The position numbers and the translations under genes are program-made. Shown in pieces: positions 23,671 through 33,800 of a stretch of DNA of 41,873 nt; position 1 is the stretch's first letter, and each line of letters opens with the position of its first letter. Below the pieces are notes generated by a model, which did not search any database, was not told the origin of the DNA, and saw nothing but the letters and a program-made list of their open reading frames with translations. Origin of the DNA: Telmatospirillum sp. (GTDB lineage: Bacteria > Pseudomonadota > Alphaproteobacteria > Rhodospirillales > Magnetospirillaceae); the NCBI GenBank assembly GCA_009712185.1, contig WASQ01000100.1, positions 1 through 41,873 on the forward strand. Direction: 5' to 3'.

Positions 23671-25185
23671 TTATCGCTGCCCGGCGGCCTTGCCGACCGC
23701 AGCGGCGGCGAACGCCTCGAACGCCCTCACGACCAGATCGTCCTCGAACAGACAGGCGCTCCGCGTCCGGATCTTGTCACGCAAAGCCGCGCGGGCCGCG
23801 GGATCGCGGCCCAGCGCAACGGCGATCTCAACATAGTTGTCAGGATCCCGGGCGACACAATCCGACAGTCCCATCAGCCGGTAAAAGCCGAAGGTATGCC
23901 GGGCGCGCATGAAACGTCCGGGCCAGGTCACGATGGGCATCCCAAACGCCAGAGCCTCCAGCGAGCTGTTGCCGCCGCTGTAATGCAGCGGATCGAGCAT
24001 GACGTCGCAGAGGCGCATCAGTCCCATGAAGCGGTCCCGGTCCATGGCGGGAAGAATGTGGATCCTGTCCGCCAGGTCCGGCGCCGGAGCGGTGATGCGC
24101 GCCTTCACCCGTTCCATCAGGGGGACGGACCATCCGGCCGTCAGGACAAGATGCGCCCCTCCGACGGTCGTCAGGATCTGCCGGATGACGGGATCGAAAT
24201 CGGGATGGAATTTCTGTGGTGTCTGGGGGCAGAGATAGAGAACGGCCTGTTCGGGCAATCCGAATTCGGCGGCTCCGGGGCGCGGACCGTCAACCGGCCG
24301 GACGTACCAGCAGCCCGGGCCCGGAAGACGCACCAGTCGTTCATCGTAGTGCTCGTCGGCATCCTCCGGTTCCATGGCATCGCAGCTCAGGAAGACATCG
24401 ATGGCCGGAATGCCCGTGGTGTCCGGGTGGCCCCAGAGAACGGCCTGTACCGGGGCCAGTCTGGCGTGGGCCAGGAACAGGGTGAACGGATCCATGCCGA
24501 GATCGAGATAAACCAGCAGATCGAGTTCCTCCGCGGCAATCGCCTCCCTTGCACGGTGCAGATCGGCTGGCAGAGGGACGGCGCGCTTCCCATACAGCAT
24601 GCCATCTCGGAGGAAGGCGTCGTTGCCTTCGATTCCGAATACCCGGACATCGAGCCCGTCCGGATCCACCCGCTCGATCAGGCCACCGAACAGCCGTCGG
24701 ATGGTATGATCATTGAAATACCACGAGATGAAACCCACGCGGGTGCGGCCGGGCTTGCGGCAGGCGGCGCAGTGTGGCGCCTGCCAGTCCAGACCGGGCG
24801 AGGCCATCGCGCAAACCCGATGAAAAAGGCGGTTCATCGCGCCATTCTGATGGAGACCGTGATAGGACAGCAGATAGCTCGTCCAGTCGATGTCCGCCAC
24901 CGGATCCGATACCGGCGGAGGGCCGTCCCCCACCAGTCGGAGGAGGCGGGTGCGGCAATCTTCCCGGGTCTCGTCGATTTCGGCGGACGATGCCGGGACC
25001 GGCGGGATCAGAATCGATCGCCGGATCTGCCAGCCGCCCGCATCCGGAGCCAGGGCAATGGCCTGATCGAGAGTCGTCGCCGCTTGCCGGTAGTCTCCCT
25101 GTTGCCACAACTGCTTGCTGAGCAGGGCGGTGGCGCGTGCGGCCAGGGCCGTGAGCGCGACCAGAGGGTCGGGGGATTGTGTCAT
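23671..25185 (-). CDS. GT41 (O-GlcNAc transferase-like) glycosyltransferase
   Basis: 504 residues. From about residue 145 it matches the SPINDLY/OGT catalytic region: RVGFISWYFNDH at the first Rossmann half, APVQAVLWGHPDTTGIPAID, YDERLVRLPGPGCWY, LCPQTPQKFHPDFDPVIRQI, and the nucleotide-binding end CDVMLDPLHYSGGNSSLEAL followed by PIVTWPG. Only one or two TPR-like helices precede the catalytic part, unlike classical OGTs. The family transfers sugars from nucleotide donors to Ser/Thr of proteins in the cytoplasm. The ATG at 25185 overlaps the upstream stop as ATGA, making this the last gene of a coupled four-gene operon. It ends 50 bp from fliS copy 2, so flagellin is a natural candidate acceptor. 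Confidence 0.9.
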   Translation of the reverse strand: MTQSPDPLVALTALAARATALLSKQLWQQGDYRQAATTLDQAIALAPDAGGWQIRRSILIPPVPASSAEIDETREDCRTRLLRLVGDGPPPVSDPVADIDWTSYLLSYHGLHQNGAMNRLFHRVCAMASPGLDWQAPHCAACRKPGRTRVGFISWYFNDHTIRRLFGGLIERVDPDGLDVRVFGIEGNDAFLRDGMLYGKRAVPLPADLHRAREAIAAEELDLLVYLDLGMDPFTLFLAHARLAPVQAVLWGHPDTTGIPAIDVFLSCDAMEPEDADEHYDERLVRLPGPGCWYVRPVDGPRPGAAEFGLPEQAVLYLCPQTPQKFHPDFDPVIRQILTTVGGAHLVLTAGWSVPLMERVKARITAPAPDLADRIHILPAMDRDRFMGLMRLCDVMLDPLHYSGGNSSLEALAFGMPIVTWPGRFMRARHTFGFYRLMGLSDCVARDPDNYVEIAVALGRDPAARAALRDKIRTRSACLFEDDLVVRAFEAFAAAAVGKAAGQR

Positions 25186-28100
25186 CGCACCCGGTCTTCC
25201 TGCCCGGCGGCCCGCCGCACCACGGCCGCAGTGTCCCGCCATTCGCGGAGAGCGTCGGCGACTCTTTGCACCACCGTTTCCCAGTCCCCCGGTTGCGTCT
25301 GCCGGAACAGGCGGGCGGTCGGATACCACGGGCTGTCGTCCCGGTCCGTCAGCCATCGCCAGCAGCCGTCGAAGCGCGACAGAATCCAGACTGGTTTGCC
25401 CATGGCGCCGGCCAGATGGGCGACGGACGTATCGACCGTGATGACCAGATCGAGATTGGCGACGATGGCCGCCGTGTCGGCGAAATCGGTCACCTCCGCC
25501 ATCGGATCCACCGGCCGCAGCGCGTCCGGCAGGGTCTCGATCTGCAGACTGGGGCGCCCCTTCTGAAGACTGATGAACCGGATCCCGGGGTGGGCGAGAA
25601 GGGGTCTCAACAGATCGAGAGGGAGACTGCGGCGTCCGTCCAGCAGGGTCAGGCGGTGGTCATGCGTCCGGGGATCGCCGGCCCAGACGAGTCCGACTCT
25701 CGGCAAAAGCTTTGGGCCAAGCCGCCCGGACCAGAGTTCCGAGAGTGCGGGGTCGGCCTCGAGATAGGCCTCCGGGGCGGGCAAAGTGTCGATCCGGGTT
25801 CCCAGAACCGCCGGAACGCTCATCATCGGCAGATGAAGATCGAACGCGGGCAAAGGGTCTCCGGCCGCGATGACCCGCGTCACCCCCGGCGCCGACGCGA
25901 GAAGACGGACCAGCGCCGCCGGCGCCTCCACTAGGACAATGGCTCCCGCAGCCGCCAGGGGCCGGGCAAAGCGGACGAATTGCAGCGTGTCCCCCAGCCC
26001 CTGTTCGGCATGCAGCAGAAGGGTTCGTCCCGACAGCCGGCCGCCGGTCCATTGCGGCCGGGCGAAAGAGCGCGGCAAAAGGCCGGGGACACCGCCCTTC
26101 CACCGCCATTCATAGTCCCGCCATCCTTCCGGCCAGGACCCTGTCAGCAGCAGCAGATGCGAAAGGTGAAGGTGGGCGGCGGCATGTGCCGGATCCAGTC
26201 TGACCGCCTCCCTGGCGGCCGACAGGGCGCCCGGAAGCCGTCCCGCCCGGTGCAGGGTGACGCTGAGATTGTGGTGCGGCCGCGCGTCTTCCGGATCGAG
26301 ACGAATGGCCCGGCGATGCCAGGTTTCCGCCTCGTCAAGGCGGTCCAGGTCGTTCAGCGCGGCCCCGAGATTGATCAGCGCGGGAGCGAAATCCGGCCCC
26401 CGCGCGGCGGTCGCGCGGTAAACCCCGATGGCGGCGTCGGTCCGGCCGTCGCCATGCGCCATGACACCGAGATTGAAGCAGGGCTCGATATAGTCCGGAT
26501 CCTGCCTCATGGCCGACAGGAAGGCCTCCGTCGCCTCCCGGGGTCTTGCCTGTTCGCGCAGTGCGTTGCCAAGGTTGTTCCACGCGACAGGATCCTGAGG
26601 ACGCAGCGCCAGGACCGACCGGTAGGCCCGTTCGGCATCCGCCGGCCGGCCCTCGCGCTGAAGGACGACCGCAAGATCGAAATGGATGTCGGCGGCCCTG
26701 TCATCCTGCGCCAACGCCTGGCGGAAGAGAGCGACTGCCTCCATGGCCCTGCCCTGTCCGTCGACCGCCAGTCCCATGAGATGCAGCAGGCGCGGTTCCG
26801 GGACGGCCCCCGCTGCCGTCGACCGGCAGAGCGCCTCTGCCTCCGCTGGTCGACCGGCATCCAGCAGGGCACGGATCGGCGTCAGGCGCCGATTGTCGAT
26901 GCAGGGCGCGAGCGGCGGCGGAGAGTCCGTCCCGGCCGCAGTCGCAAGGGGGCGCGCCGACGGCAGCGGAGCCGCCGGCAACTCGCCGCGGGCGACGCGG
27001 ACGAGGTCGGCGGCCATGCGGGCCACCGCCGGTTTCCAGTCTCCGGGAACTGTCTGGCGGAACAGGCGGGCGGTGGGATACCAGGGGCTGTCGTCCCGGT
27101 CCGTCAGCCATCGCCAGCATCCGTCGAAGCGCGACAGAATCCAGACCGGCTTTGCCATGGCGCCGGCCAGATGGGCGACCGCCGTGTCGACCGAAATCAC
27201 AAGGTCGAGATTGGCGATGATGGCGGCGGTATCGGAGAAATCGGCGACGGCGTCCATGGGATCGAACAGGACCGACGGATCGGACAACGCCCTTTTCTGT
27301 CCGGCCGCCTCCCCCTTTTGCAGACTGACGAAACTGACGCCGGGAACCGTGAGAAGCGGCGACAGTTCGGCAAGCGCCATGCTGCGGCGCCGGTCGATCG
27401 CATTGACCCGAAGGTCCTGGGGACGGGGCGCGCCCGCCCAGACCAGTCCGACCCTGAACCCGGGCAATGGCTTAAGCCGGTGTCGCCAGAAAACCGTGCG
27501 CGAGGCATCGGCGGTGACATAGGGCACATCAGAGGGAATGCTGGACAGATCCGTGCCACAGAGCCCGGGGGCGCTCATCAGAGGCAGATGCGCGTCAAAC
27601 GGCGGAGGCGTCTCTCCGTCGGCAATGATCCGGTCGATACCGGCAAGGCCCGATAACAGACGTGTCAGCGCGCGGGGAACCTCGAGAACGATCCGGGCTC
27701 CCCGCGACGCCAGGACGGTCGCGTAACGCGCGAACTGAAGACAGTCGCCGAAGCCCTGTTCACCGTGCAGCAGAAGGGTCAGTCCAGCCGGATCCCCGCC
27801 CGTCCAGCGGGGAGCGTCCGGATGGCGCGGCGCCACCATCGGAACCGGCCCCTTATCCCGCCAGTCGTAAAGGCGCCACCCTTCCCCGAAATCACCCTTC
27901 GCCAGAAGGACGGTTCCCAGATTGGCCCGCGTCTTGGGGTCGTCGAAACCAAGCCGGAGCGTTTCCCGATAGCACCGTTCGGCACCGCCGAGATCTCCGC
28001 TTTCCTGACAGGCGGCGCCGAGGTTGTTGAGCGCTTCGGGATAAAGGGGGCGCAACTCCAGCGCGCGCCGGTAATGATGGATGGCGGTTTCCAGTTCGCC

Positions 28101-28523
28101 CAAAGCGTGGCAGGCCGCCCCCAGATTGTTATGGGCGTCGGCATCGTCGTCGGAAAGCGCCAATGCGCGCCGGAAGCTGGCGGCCGCTTCGGCGAAACGG
28201 CCCGCCTGGCGCAGAACCTCGCCCAGATTGTTGTGGTAGGCCGGAACGCGGTCATTGCGGGCGATCGCCCCGGCAATACGGGCGATGGCAAGATCGGAGT
28301 GACCGGTCTGAGCCGCAATCACTCCCAGGAGATTGAGGCTGTCGGCATGGTCCGGGTTCGATGCCAGGATCAACTGGTAAAGCTTTTCAGCCTCCGCCAG
28401 GCGCCCCGCCTGATGATGGGAAACCGCCAGGGAAAAGGCGTCGGTCGCCAGACGTCCTTGCCCCGGGGTCCCTTTCCCCCTGGCCGCTGCCCGCGCCTCC
28501 GCCCGTCTCTGCTGCCGGTTCAT
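25182..28523 (-). CDS. Two-module TPR + GT9-like glycosyltransferase
   Basis: 1113 residues in two tandem modules. Module A (about 28523-26890) has five TPRs plus a capping repeat and a GT-B domain of GT9/heptosyltransferase type. Module B (about 26889-25182) has seven TPRs plus cap and a second GT domain. Each GT domain keeps EQGxGD near its start, WAGxPR in the middle, then HLAGAM and RFDGCWRWLTDRDDSPWYP at the end. Module A has DRRRS; module B has DGRRS. The N-terminus is Lys/Arg-rich (MNRQQRRAEARAAARGKG). TPRs probably hold an acceptor protein or partner modules. It is coupled by ATGA at both ends to its neighbours. Confidence 0.88.
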   Translation of the reverse strand: MNRQQRRAEARAAARGKGTPGQGRLATDAFSLAVSHHQAGRLAEAEKLYQLILASNPDHADSLNLLGVIAAQTGHSDLAIARIAGAIARNDRVPAYHNNLGEVLRQAGRFAEAAASFRRALALSDDDADAHNNLGAACHALGELETAIHHYRRALELRPLYPEALNNLGAACQESGDLGGAERCYRETLRLGFDDPKTRANLGTVLLAKGDFGEGWRLYDWRDKGPVPMVAPRHPDAPRWTGGDPAGLTLLLHGEQGFGDCLQFARYATVLASRGARIVLEVPRALTRLLSGLAGIDRIIADGETPPPFDAHLPLMSAPGLCGTDLSSIPSDVPYVTADASRTVFWRHRLKPLPGFRVGLVWAGAPRPQDLRVNAIDRRRSMALAELSPLLTVPGVSFVSLQKGEAAGQKRALSDPSVLFDPMDAVADFSDTAAIIANLDLVISVDTAVAHLAGAMAKPVWILSRFDGCWRWLTDRDDSPWYPTARLFRQTVPGDWKPAVARMAADLVRVARGELPAAPLPSARPLATAAGTDSPPPLAPCIDNRRLTPIRALLDAGRPAEAEALCRSTAAGAVPEPRLLHLMGLAVDGQGRAMEAVALFRQALAQDDRAADIHFDLAVVLQREGRPADAERAYRSVLALRPQDPVAWNNLGNALREQARPREATEAFLSAMRQDPDYIEPCFNLGVMAHGDGRTDAAIGVYRATAARGPDFAPALINLGAALNDLDRLDEAETWHRRAIRLDPEDARPHHNLSVTLHRAGRLPGALSAAREAVRLDPAHAAAHLHLSHLLLLTGSWPEGWRDYEWRWKGGVPGLLPRSFARPQWTGGRLSGRTLLLHAEQGLGDTLQFVRFARPLAAAGAIVLVEAPAALVRLLASAPGVTRVIAAGDPLPAFDLHLPMMSVPAVLGTRIDTLPAPEAYLEADPALSELWSGRLGPKLLPRVGLVWAGDPRTHDHRLTLLDGRRSLPLDLLRPLLAHPGIRFISLQKGRPSLQIETLPDALRPVDPMAEVTDFADTAAIVANLDLVITVDTSVAHLAGAMGKPVWILSRFDGCWRWLTDRDDSPWYPTARLFRQTQPGDWETVVQRVADALREWRDTAAVVRRAAGQEDRVR

Positions 28524-30841
28524 CGCCGCTCGCCCGTGAAAACCGCCAAGGCGGACAGAATCCGGCCGACGACATCGGTCCAGTCACCCGGCGTCCGCTG
28601 CCGGAAAAGACGCAGGGTCGGATACCAGGGACTGTCGTCCCGGTTCATCAGCCACCGCCAGCAGCCGTCATACCGCGACAACACCCAGACGGGCTTTGCC
28701 ATCGCGCCCGCCAGATGGGCCACAGCCGTATCGACCGTGATCACAAGGTCGAGCCGTTCCACCAGGGCGGCGGTGTCCGCGAAATCCCGGACCTCACCCA
28801 TCGGATCGATGAGGCGCGACCCGTCGGGCAACTGCTCGCGTTCCAGCGCCGGCACCCCGCTTTGCAGGCTGACCACCGAGATATCGTCACGGCGGAGCAG
28901 AGGAATGAACTGCGCCAGGGAGACACTGCGGCGGCGATCGATGGCATGAGCGGCGGGATCGTCGATCCGGGAATTTCCCGCCCAGGCCAGCCCGATGCGG
29001 GGACCGGTCAGCGACGCCAGCCTGTCCGCCCAGGCCTCGCGCGCGGCGGGCGGAACGGACAGGTAAGGTCCTGTCGGCGGCAGCGTCTCCAGGGTGATGC
29101 CCAGCCGGTGCGGCAGGCTCATCAAAGGCAGATGGAAATCCGTGCGGGGAAGCGGGGTGCCGGCGGCGATGAGGGTGACCGGCACCTCCAGCGTCGACAG
29201 CAACCGCATCAGCGGTTCGGGGCACTCCAGCGTCACGCTGGCACCCTGACCGACCAGCGGAGCGAGGAAACGCACGAATTGCAACGTGTCGCCCAGCCCC
29301 TGCTCGGCATGAACCAACAGTGTCCGTCCGCTGAGAGCCTCTCCCTGCCACAGAGGGGCCGCCATCGTCCTCGGGGTCAGACCGGGGGCTCCGCCCTTCC
29401 AGCGCCATTCGTAATCCGTCCAGCCCTGCGCCCAGTCTCCCCGCTGTAGCAGGGCGGTCCCCAGATTGTAGCGGGCCGGAGGATGATCGGCCCGGATCTC
29501 AAGCGCCGTTCCGTAAGCGGCGACCGCCTCATCGACCCGTCCGTCCGCCTGAAGCACGACGCCGAGATTGTTGTGCGCTGCGGCCAGCCGGGGCCGGAGC
29601 GCCACCCCGCGCGCAACGGCGGTCCGGGCCTCCCCGAAACGTCCCCGGCGATAAAGCGCATGGCCCAGCGTCGACCAGGCATCGGCTGAGTTGGGGCAGC
29701 AGATCACCGCCTGGCGGCTGGCGAAGACGCCGAAGGCCTCGTCGGACAGCGCCAGCCTGATCCCGGCGATGCCGATCCAGGCGGCGGCGAAGTCGGGCGC
29801 GACCCTGATCGCCCGGAACGCCAAGGTCTCGGCTGTGACCGGTTCTCCCTGGTCCAGCCGGATCCGGGCCAGGGCGTCCAGCACCTGTGGCGCGGCCGGC
29901 CGCAAGGCCAGGGCGCTGGCAAAGGCGCTTGCCGCCATGTCGGGGCGGTCCATCGCCTGCAATGTCAGCCCCAGGTTCAGATGGACCTCGAAGGAGGCGG
30001 GGGCGCGGGCGATCGCCTCCCGGTGTGCCGCCAGCGCTTCGGAAAGTCTGCCGGCCCTTGCGAGGACAACCCCGAGATTGCTGAACGCGCGTGCATCCCC
30101 CGGCCTCAGGGCCAGAGCCGAGTCCAGAGCGGCGATGGCCTCGGTGAGGGAGCCCAGTTCGCAGAGCGCGATCCCGAGATTGGTCTTCGCCTCGGCAAAT
30201 CCGGGATCCGCCGCGAGCGCGGCCCGGAAACACTGGGCGGCCTCCTCGAACCGGCCAAGATCGCGCAGGGCGATCCCGAGATTGTACTGCGCCAGCGGCT
30301 GGCCGCCGGACAGCGACAGGGCCGCGCGGAAACTGGGGATCGCCTCCGCCGGCCGGTGGAGGTCGACGAGAAGACTGCCGAGACCGAGAAGGGCCTCGAT
30401 GAAATCGCCTTTTTGCGCCAGGGCGTCGCGATAGGCCTTCTCCGCTTCCGGGGCACGATCTCCCCGCTCCAATGTCACGGCGAGATGGAATAGCGCCTGT
30501 GGATCGAGCGCGCGCATGACCAGGGTTTTCCGGAAGGCGGCTTCGGCCTCCGCGAGACGGCCGGTCTCGCGCAGCGCGATGCCGAGGCTGGTGCTGGCAT
30601 CGGGATGATGGGGGCGCACGGCCAGCACCTTGCCCAGGTGGTGGATCGCGCCGGCATAGTCGCGCCGGTGCAATCCGATCAGACCCATCAGATAAAGGCT
30701 CTCGGGGTTGAGCGGCTGTTCCGCCAGAATGCCGCGATAAAGGCCTTCCGCCTCATCGATGCGCCCGGCCTGATGGCATTGCAGCGCGCGGCGCAGGCGC
30801 GACGGAACTGGTTCGGAGAACGGAGGGGGCTCGGTCGTCAT
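28520..30841 (-). CDS. Single-module protein, 13 TPRs + GT9-like domain
   Basis: 773 residues. I count thirteen 34-residue TPRs from about residue 15 to 455, then the capping repeat and one GT9-like domain (EQGLGDTLQFVRF, WAGNSR, AIDRRRSVSLAQ, VDTAVAHLAGAMAKPVWVLS, NRDDSPWYP). This is the longest TPR array in the set. The ATG at 30841 overlaps the giant gene's stop as ATGA; a longer in-frame start would read through the giant gene's last module and is rejected. Same predicted cytoplasmic glycosyltransferase role as its neighbours; acceptor and sugar unknown. Confidence 0.88.
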   Translation of the reverse strand: MTTEPPPFSEPVPSRLRRALQCHQAGRIDEAEGLYRGILAEQPLNPESLYLMGLIGLHRRDYAGAIHHLGKVLAVRPHHPDASTSLGIALRETGRLAEAEAAFRKTLVMRALDPQALFHLAVTLERGDRAPEAEKAYRDALAQKGDFIEALLGLGSLLVDLHRPAEAIPSFRAALSLSGGQPLAQYNLGIALRDLGRFEEAAQCFRAALAADPGFAEAKTNLGIALCELGSLTEAIAALDSALALRPGDARAFSNLGVVLARAGRLSEALAAHREAIARAPASFEVHLNLGLTLQAMDRPDMAASAFASALALRPAAPQVLDALARIRLDQGEPVTAETLAFRAIRVAPDFAAAWIGIAGIRLALSDEAFGVFASRQAVICCPNSADAWSTLGHALYRRGRFGEARTAVARGVALRPRLAAAHNNLGVVLQADGRVDEAVAAYGTALEIRADHPPARYNLGTALLQRGDWAQGWTDYEWRWKGGAPGLTPRTMAAPLWQGEALSGRTLLVHAEQGLGDTLQFVRFLAPLVGQGASVTLECPEPLMRLLSTLEVPVTLIAAGTPLPRTDFHLPLMSLPHRLGITLETLPPTGPYLSVPPAAREAWADRLASLTGPRIGLAWAGNSRIDDPAAHAIDRRRSVSLAQFIPLLRRDDISVVSLQSGVPALEREQLPDGSRLIDPMGEVRDFADTAALVERLDLVITVDTAVAHLAGAMAKPVWVLSRYDGCWRWLMNRDDSPWYPTLRLFRQRTPGDWTDVVGRILSALAVFTGERR

Positions 30842-33800
30842 TTGAAAACGGGGTCCGTTGCGGCGGGGAAGACGATGCCGGGAGTCCGGTCGCCGGAACC
30901 GGTCGGCGACGGGGTCAGCAGGGCGGAGAGGGCGGCTCCGACGGCGCCGGCAACGGCATCCCAGTCGCCCGGCGAAGGCTGGCGGAACAGGCGGGCCGTC
31001 GGATACCAGGGGCTGTCGTCGCGGTCTTGCAGCCAGCGCCAGCATCCATCGAACCGCGACAGGATCCACACCGGCCTGCCCATGGCGCCGGCCAGATGGG
31101 CAACCGACGTGTCGACGGTGATGACGAGATCCAGATTGGCGATGATCGCCGCCGTATCCGCGAAGTCGGAAACCTCCGCCATCGGGTCGAAGGGGCGTAA
31201 GGCCTGGGGCAATGTCTCCAGGGTCCGGGCGGCCTGTCCTTTCTGCAAACTGACGAAGCTGGCGCCGGGAAGAGGCAGCAGCCGCGCCAGTCGCTCCAGA
31301 GGCACGCTGCGCCGTCGGTCGACGGCGCTGGCGCGGGGGTCGTGGGGACGGGGATCCCCGGCCCAGACCAGTCCGACCTTAAGCCCCCGGAGATGGGAAA
31401 GCCGGGCGGCCCAGCGGCGGGACAGGACGGGATCCGCCGACAGATAGGGAACATCGCCGGGAATGCTGTCGAGCCGTGTTCCCAGCCGGTGCGCAACGCT
31501 CATCAACGGAAGCTGGAAGTCGTGAGCGGGAAGGGCTGCCCCGGCGGGAACAAGACCGCTGAGGCCCGGCAATGTCGAAAACAGGCGCACTAGCGGTGGA
31601 TAGGCTTCAAGGACGACGCTTGCCCCCATACCCGCCAGGATCGGGACATAACGGGCGAAATGAAGCGCGTCGCCCAGACCCTGCTCGCAATGCAGCAGCA
31701 GCGTCCGGCCGGCGCGCGGCTGCCCCGCCCAGAGGGGGCGGTCATAGCGCCGCGGATCGCCGCCGGGGCCTTTGCGGGACCGCCATTCATATTCCGCCAG
31801 CCCTTCTTCGAACTCGCCCCGCAGCAGCAGGGTGACGCCCAGATTGGTGTGCGCGAGGCCATATCCCGGATTGAGCGCGATGGCCGTCCGATAGGCGGCA
31901 TCCGCCTGATCGAGTGAGCCCTGGTCGCGCCAGACGGTGCCGAGATTGGCGTGCGCCTCGGTGAAGTCCGGCGCGATGGCGAGACACCGGCGATAGCAGA
32001 GCGCCGCCTGATCCAGATCACCCGCCATATGCATCAGCGATCCGAAATTGTTGTAGGCCTCGGCGAGATCGGGCCGGAGCGCAATGACCTGCCGGAAATG
32101 CCGCAGGGCGCCATCCGCGTCGCCCGTCTCAAGCAGAAGGTTGGCGAGGTTGTAACGCGCCTCGACATAGCCGGGATCGATCGAGAGCGCGGTGTGGAAA
32201 CAGGCGGCGGCGTCCGTTTCGCGTCCCTGTTCCTTTCGGATATTGCCGAGATTGTTATGGGCGGCGGCGATATCGGGGCGGAGCGCCGCGGCATGCGCGA
32301 AGGCACGGCCGGCTTCGTCGAACGCGCCCGTCGAGGACAGGGCGTTGCCGAGATTGTTGTAGGGTTCGGGAAGATCCGGCCGGCATTGCACCGCCTGACG
32401 GAAGCATCGGGCCGCGTTTCCGGTATCGCTTCCGGCCAGCAGGGCGTTGCCCAGATTATAAAGCGCGGGGACCAGATCCGGCGCAAGGGTCAGCGCGTCG
32501 CGGTAGGCGGCAATGGCCTCCCCGATCGCCCCGGTCGAGGACAAGGCGTCCGCCAGCGCGAGATGCAGCCCGGGGATCGAGCCGTTACGGTCCGCCGCCC
32601 GGCGCAACAGGGCGATGGCGCCGGTGGCGTCGCCCCTTTGTCCCCGCAGGACGCCCAGATGGTAAAGACAGCCGATATTGTCGGGCTCGCCATCCAGGAG
32701 ATCCCGGTAAATCGCCTCGGCCGCGTCCAGCCGCCCGGCCTGATGATGCGTCACGGCTTCCGAGAACCGGGCCGCCGGAGTTCCCGCCTCGTCCCGGCGC
32801 GGCGGCGGACGGAGGTTCTGAAGCGCGGCCATCACCGCCGCCACCACGTCCGTCCAGTCGCCGGCCCCGGCCTGCCGGAACAGCCGTAGTGTCGGATACC
32901 AGGGGCTGTCGTCGCGTTCCTTCAACCATCGCCAGCAGCCGTCGAAGCGCGACATGACCCAGACCGGCTTTCCCATCGCGCCCGTCAGATGGACCACGGA
33001 GGTGTCAACGGAGATGACGAGATCGAGATTGGCGACGATGGCGGCGGTGTCCGCGAAATCTGAAATATCGCCCGTCGGGTCGGTGGGGCGCAGATCCGGG
33101 GGCAGGGCTTCGATTTCGCGGGCGGCATCCCCCAATTGCAGGCTGACGAACGACAGGCCCGGCATCGCGAGAAGGGGCGTCAGCGCGGCGAGCGGCAGGC
33201 TGCGGCGACGGTCCACCAGATGGGCGCCCGGATCGTGGGGGCGGGGATTGCCGGCCCAGACCAGGCCGACCTTGAGGCCGGACAGGCAGGACAGGCGCCG
33301 GCCCCATAACCCGGTCAGGACCGGATCGGCCTTCAGATAGGGCACGGCCTCCGCCCAGGTCGCGGGCGCGGCTGCCAAGGCCAGGGGGGCGCTCAACATC
33401 GGCAGGTGAAAATCGAACGGAGGCAGTGTTTCGCCGAACGCGAGAACGCCGCTGACGCCCGGCACCGTTGCCAGCAGCCGCTTCAGCGGCGCATGGGCCT
33501 CCACCAGGACGCGCGCGCCCAGTCCGGCGAGCGGTAACGCGAAGCGGACGAAATGAAGCACGTCGCCCAGCCCCTGCTCGCCGTGAAACAGAAGGGTGCG
33601 GCCCGACAGGTCCTCGCCGGACCAGCGGGGGCGGTCCAGGCGACGGTCGGGCAGCGCCGCCATGCCGCCCCGCCAACGCCAGTCATATTCGGCCCAGCCC
33701 CGCGCGAAGTCGCCGCGCAGAAGCAGCGCCATTCCGAGATTGACATGGGCTTCCGCATAGTCAGGCGCCGCCGTCACGGCGCGGTCGCAGGCGATGGCGG

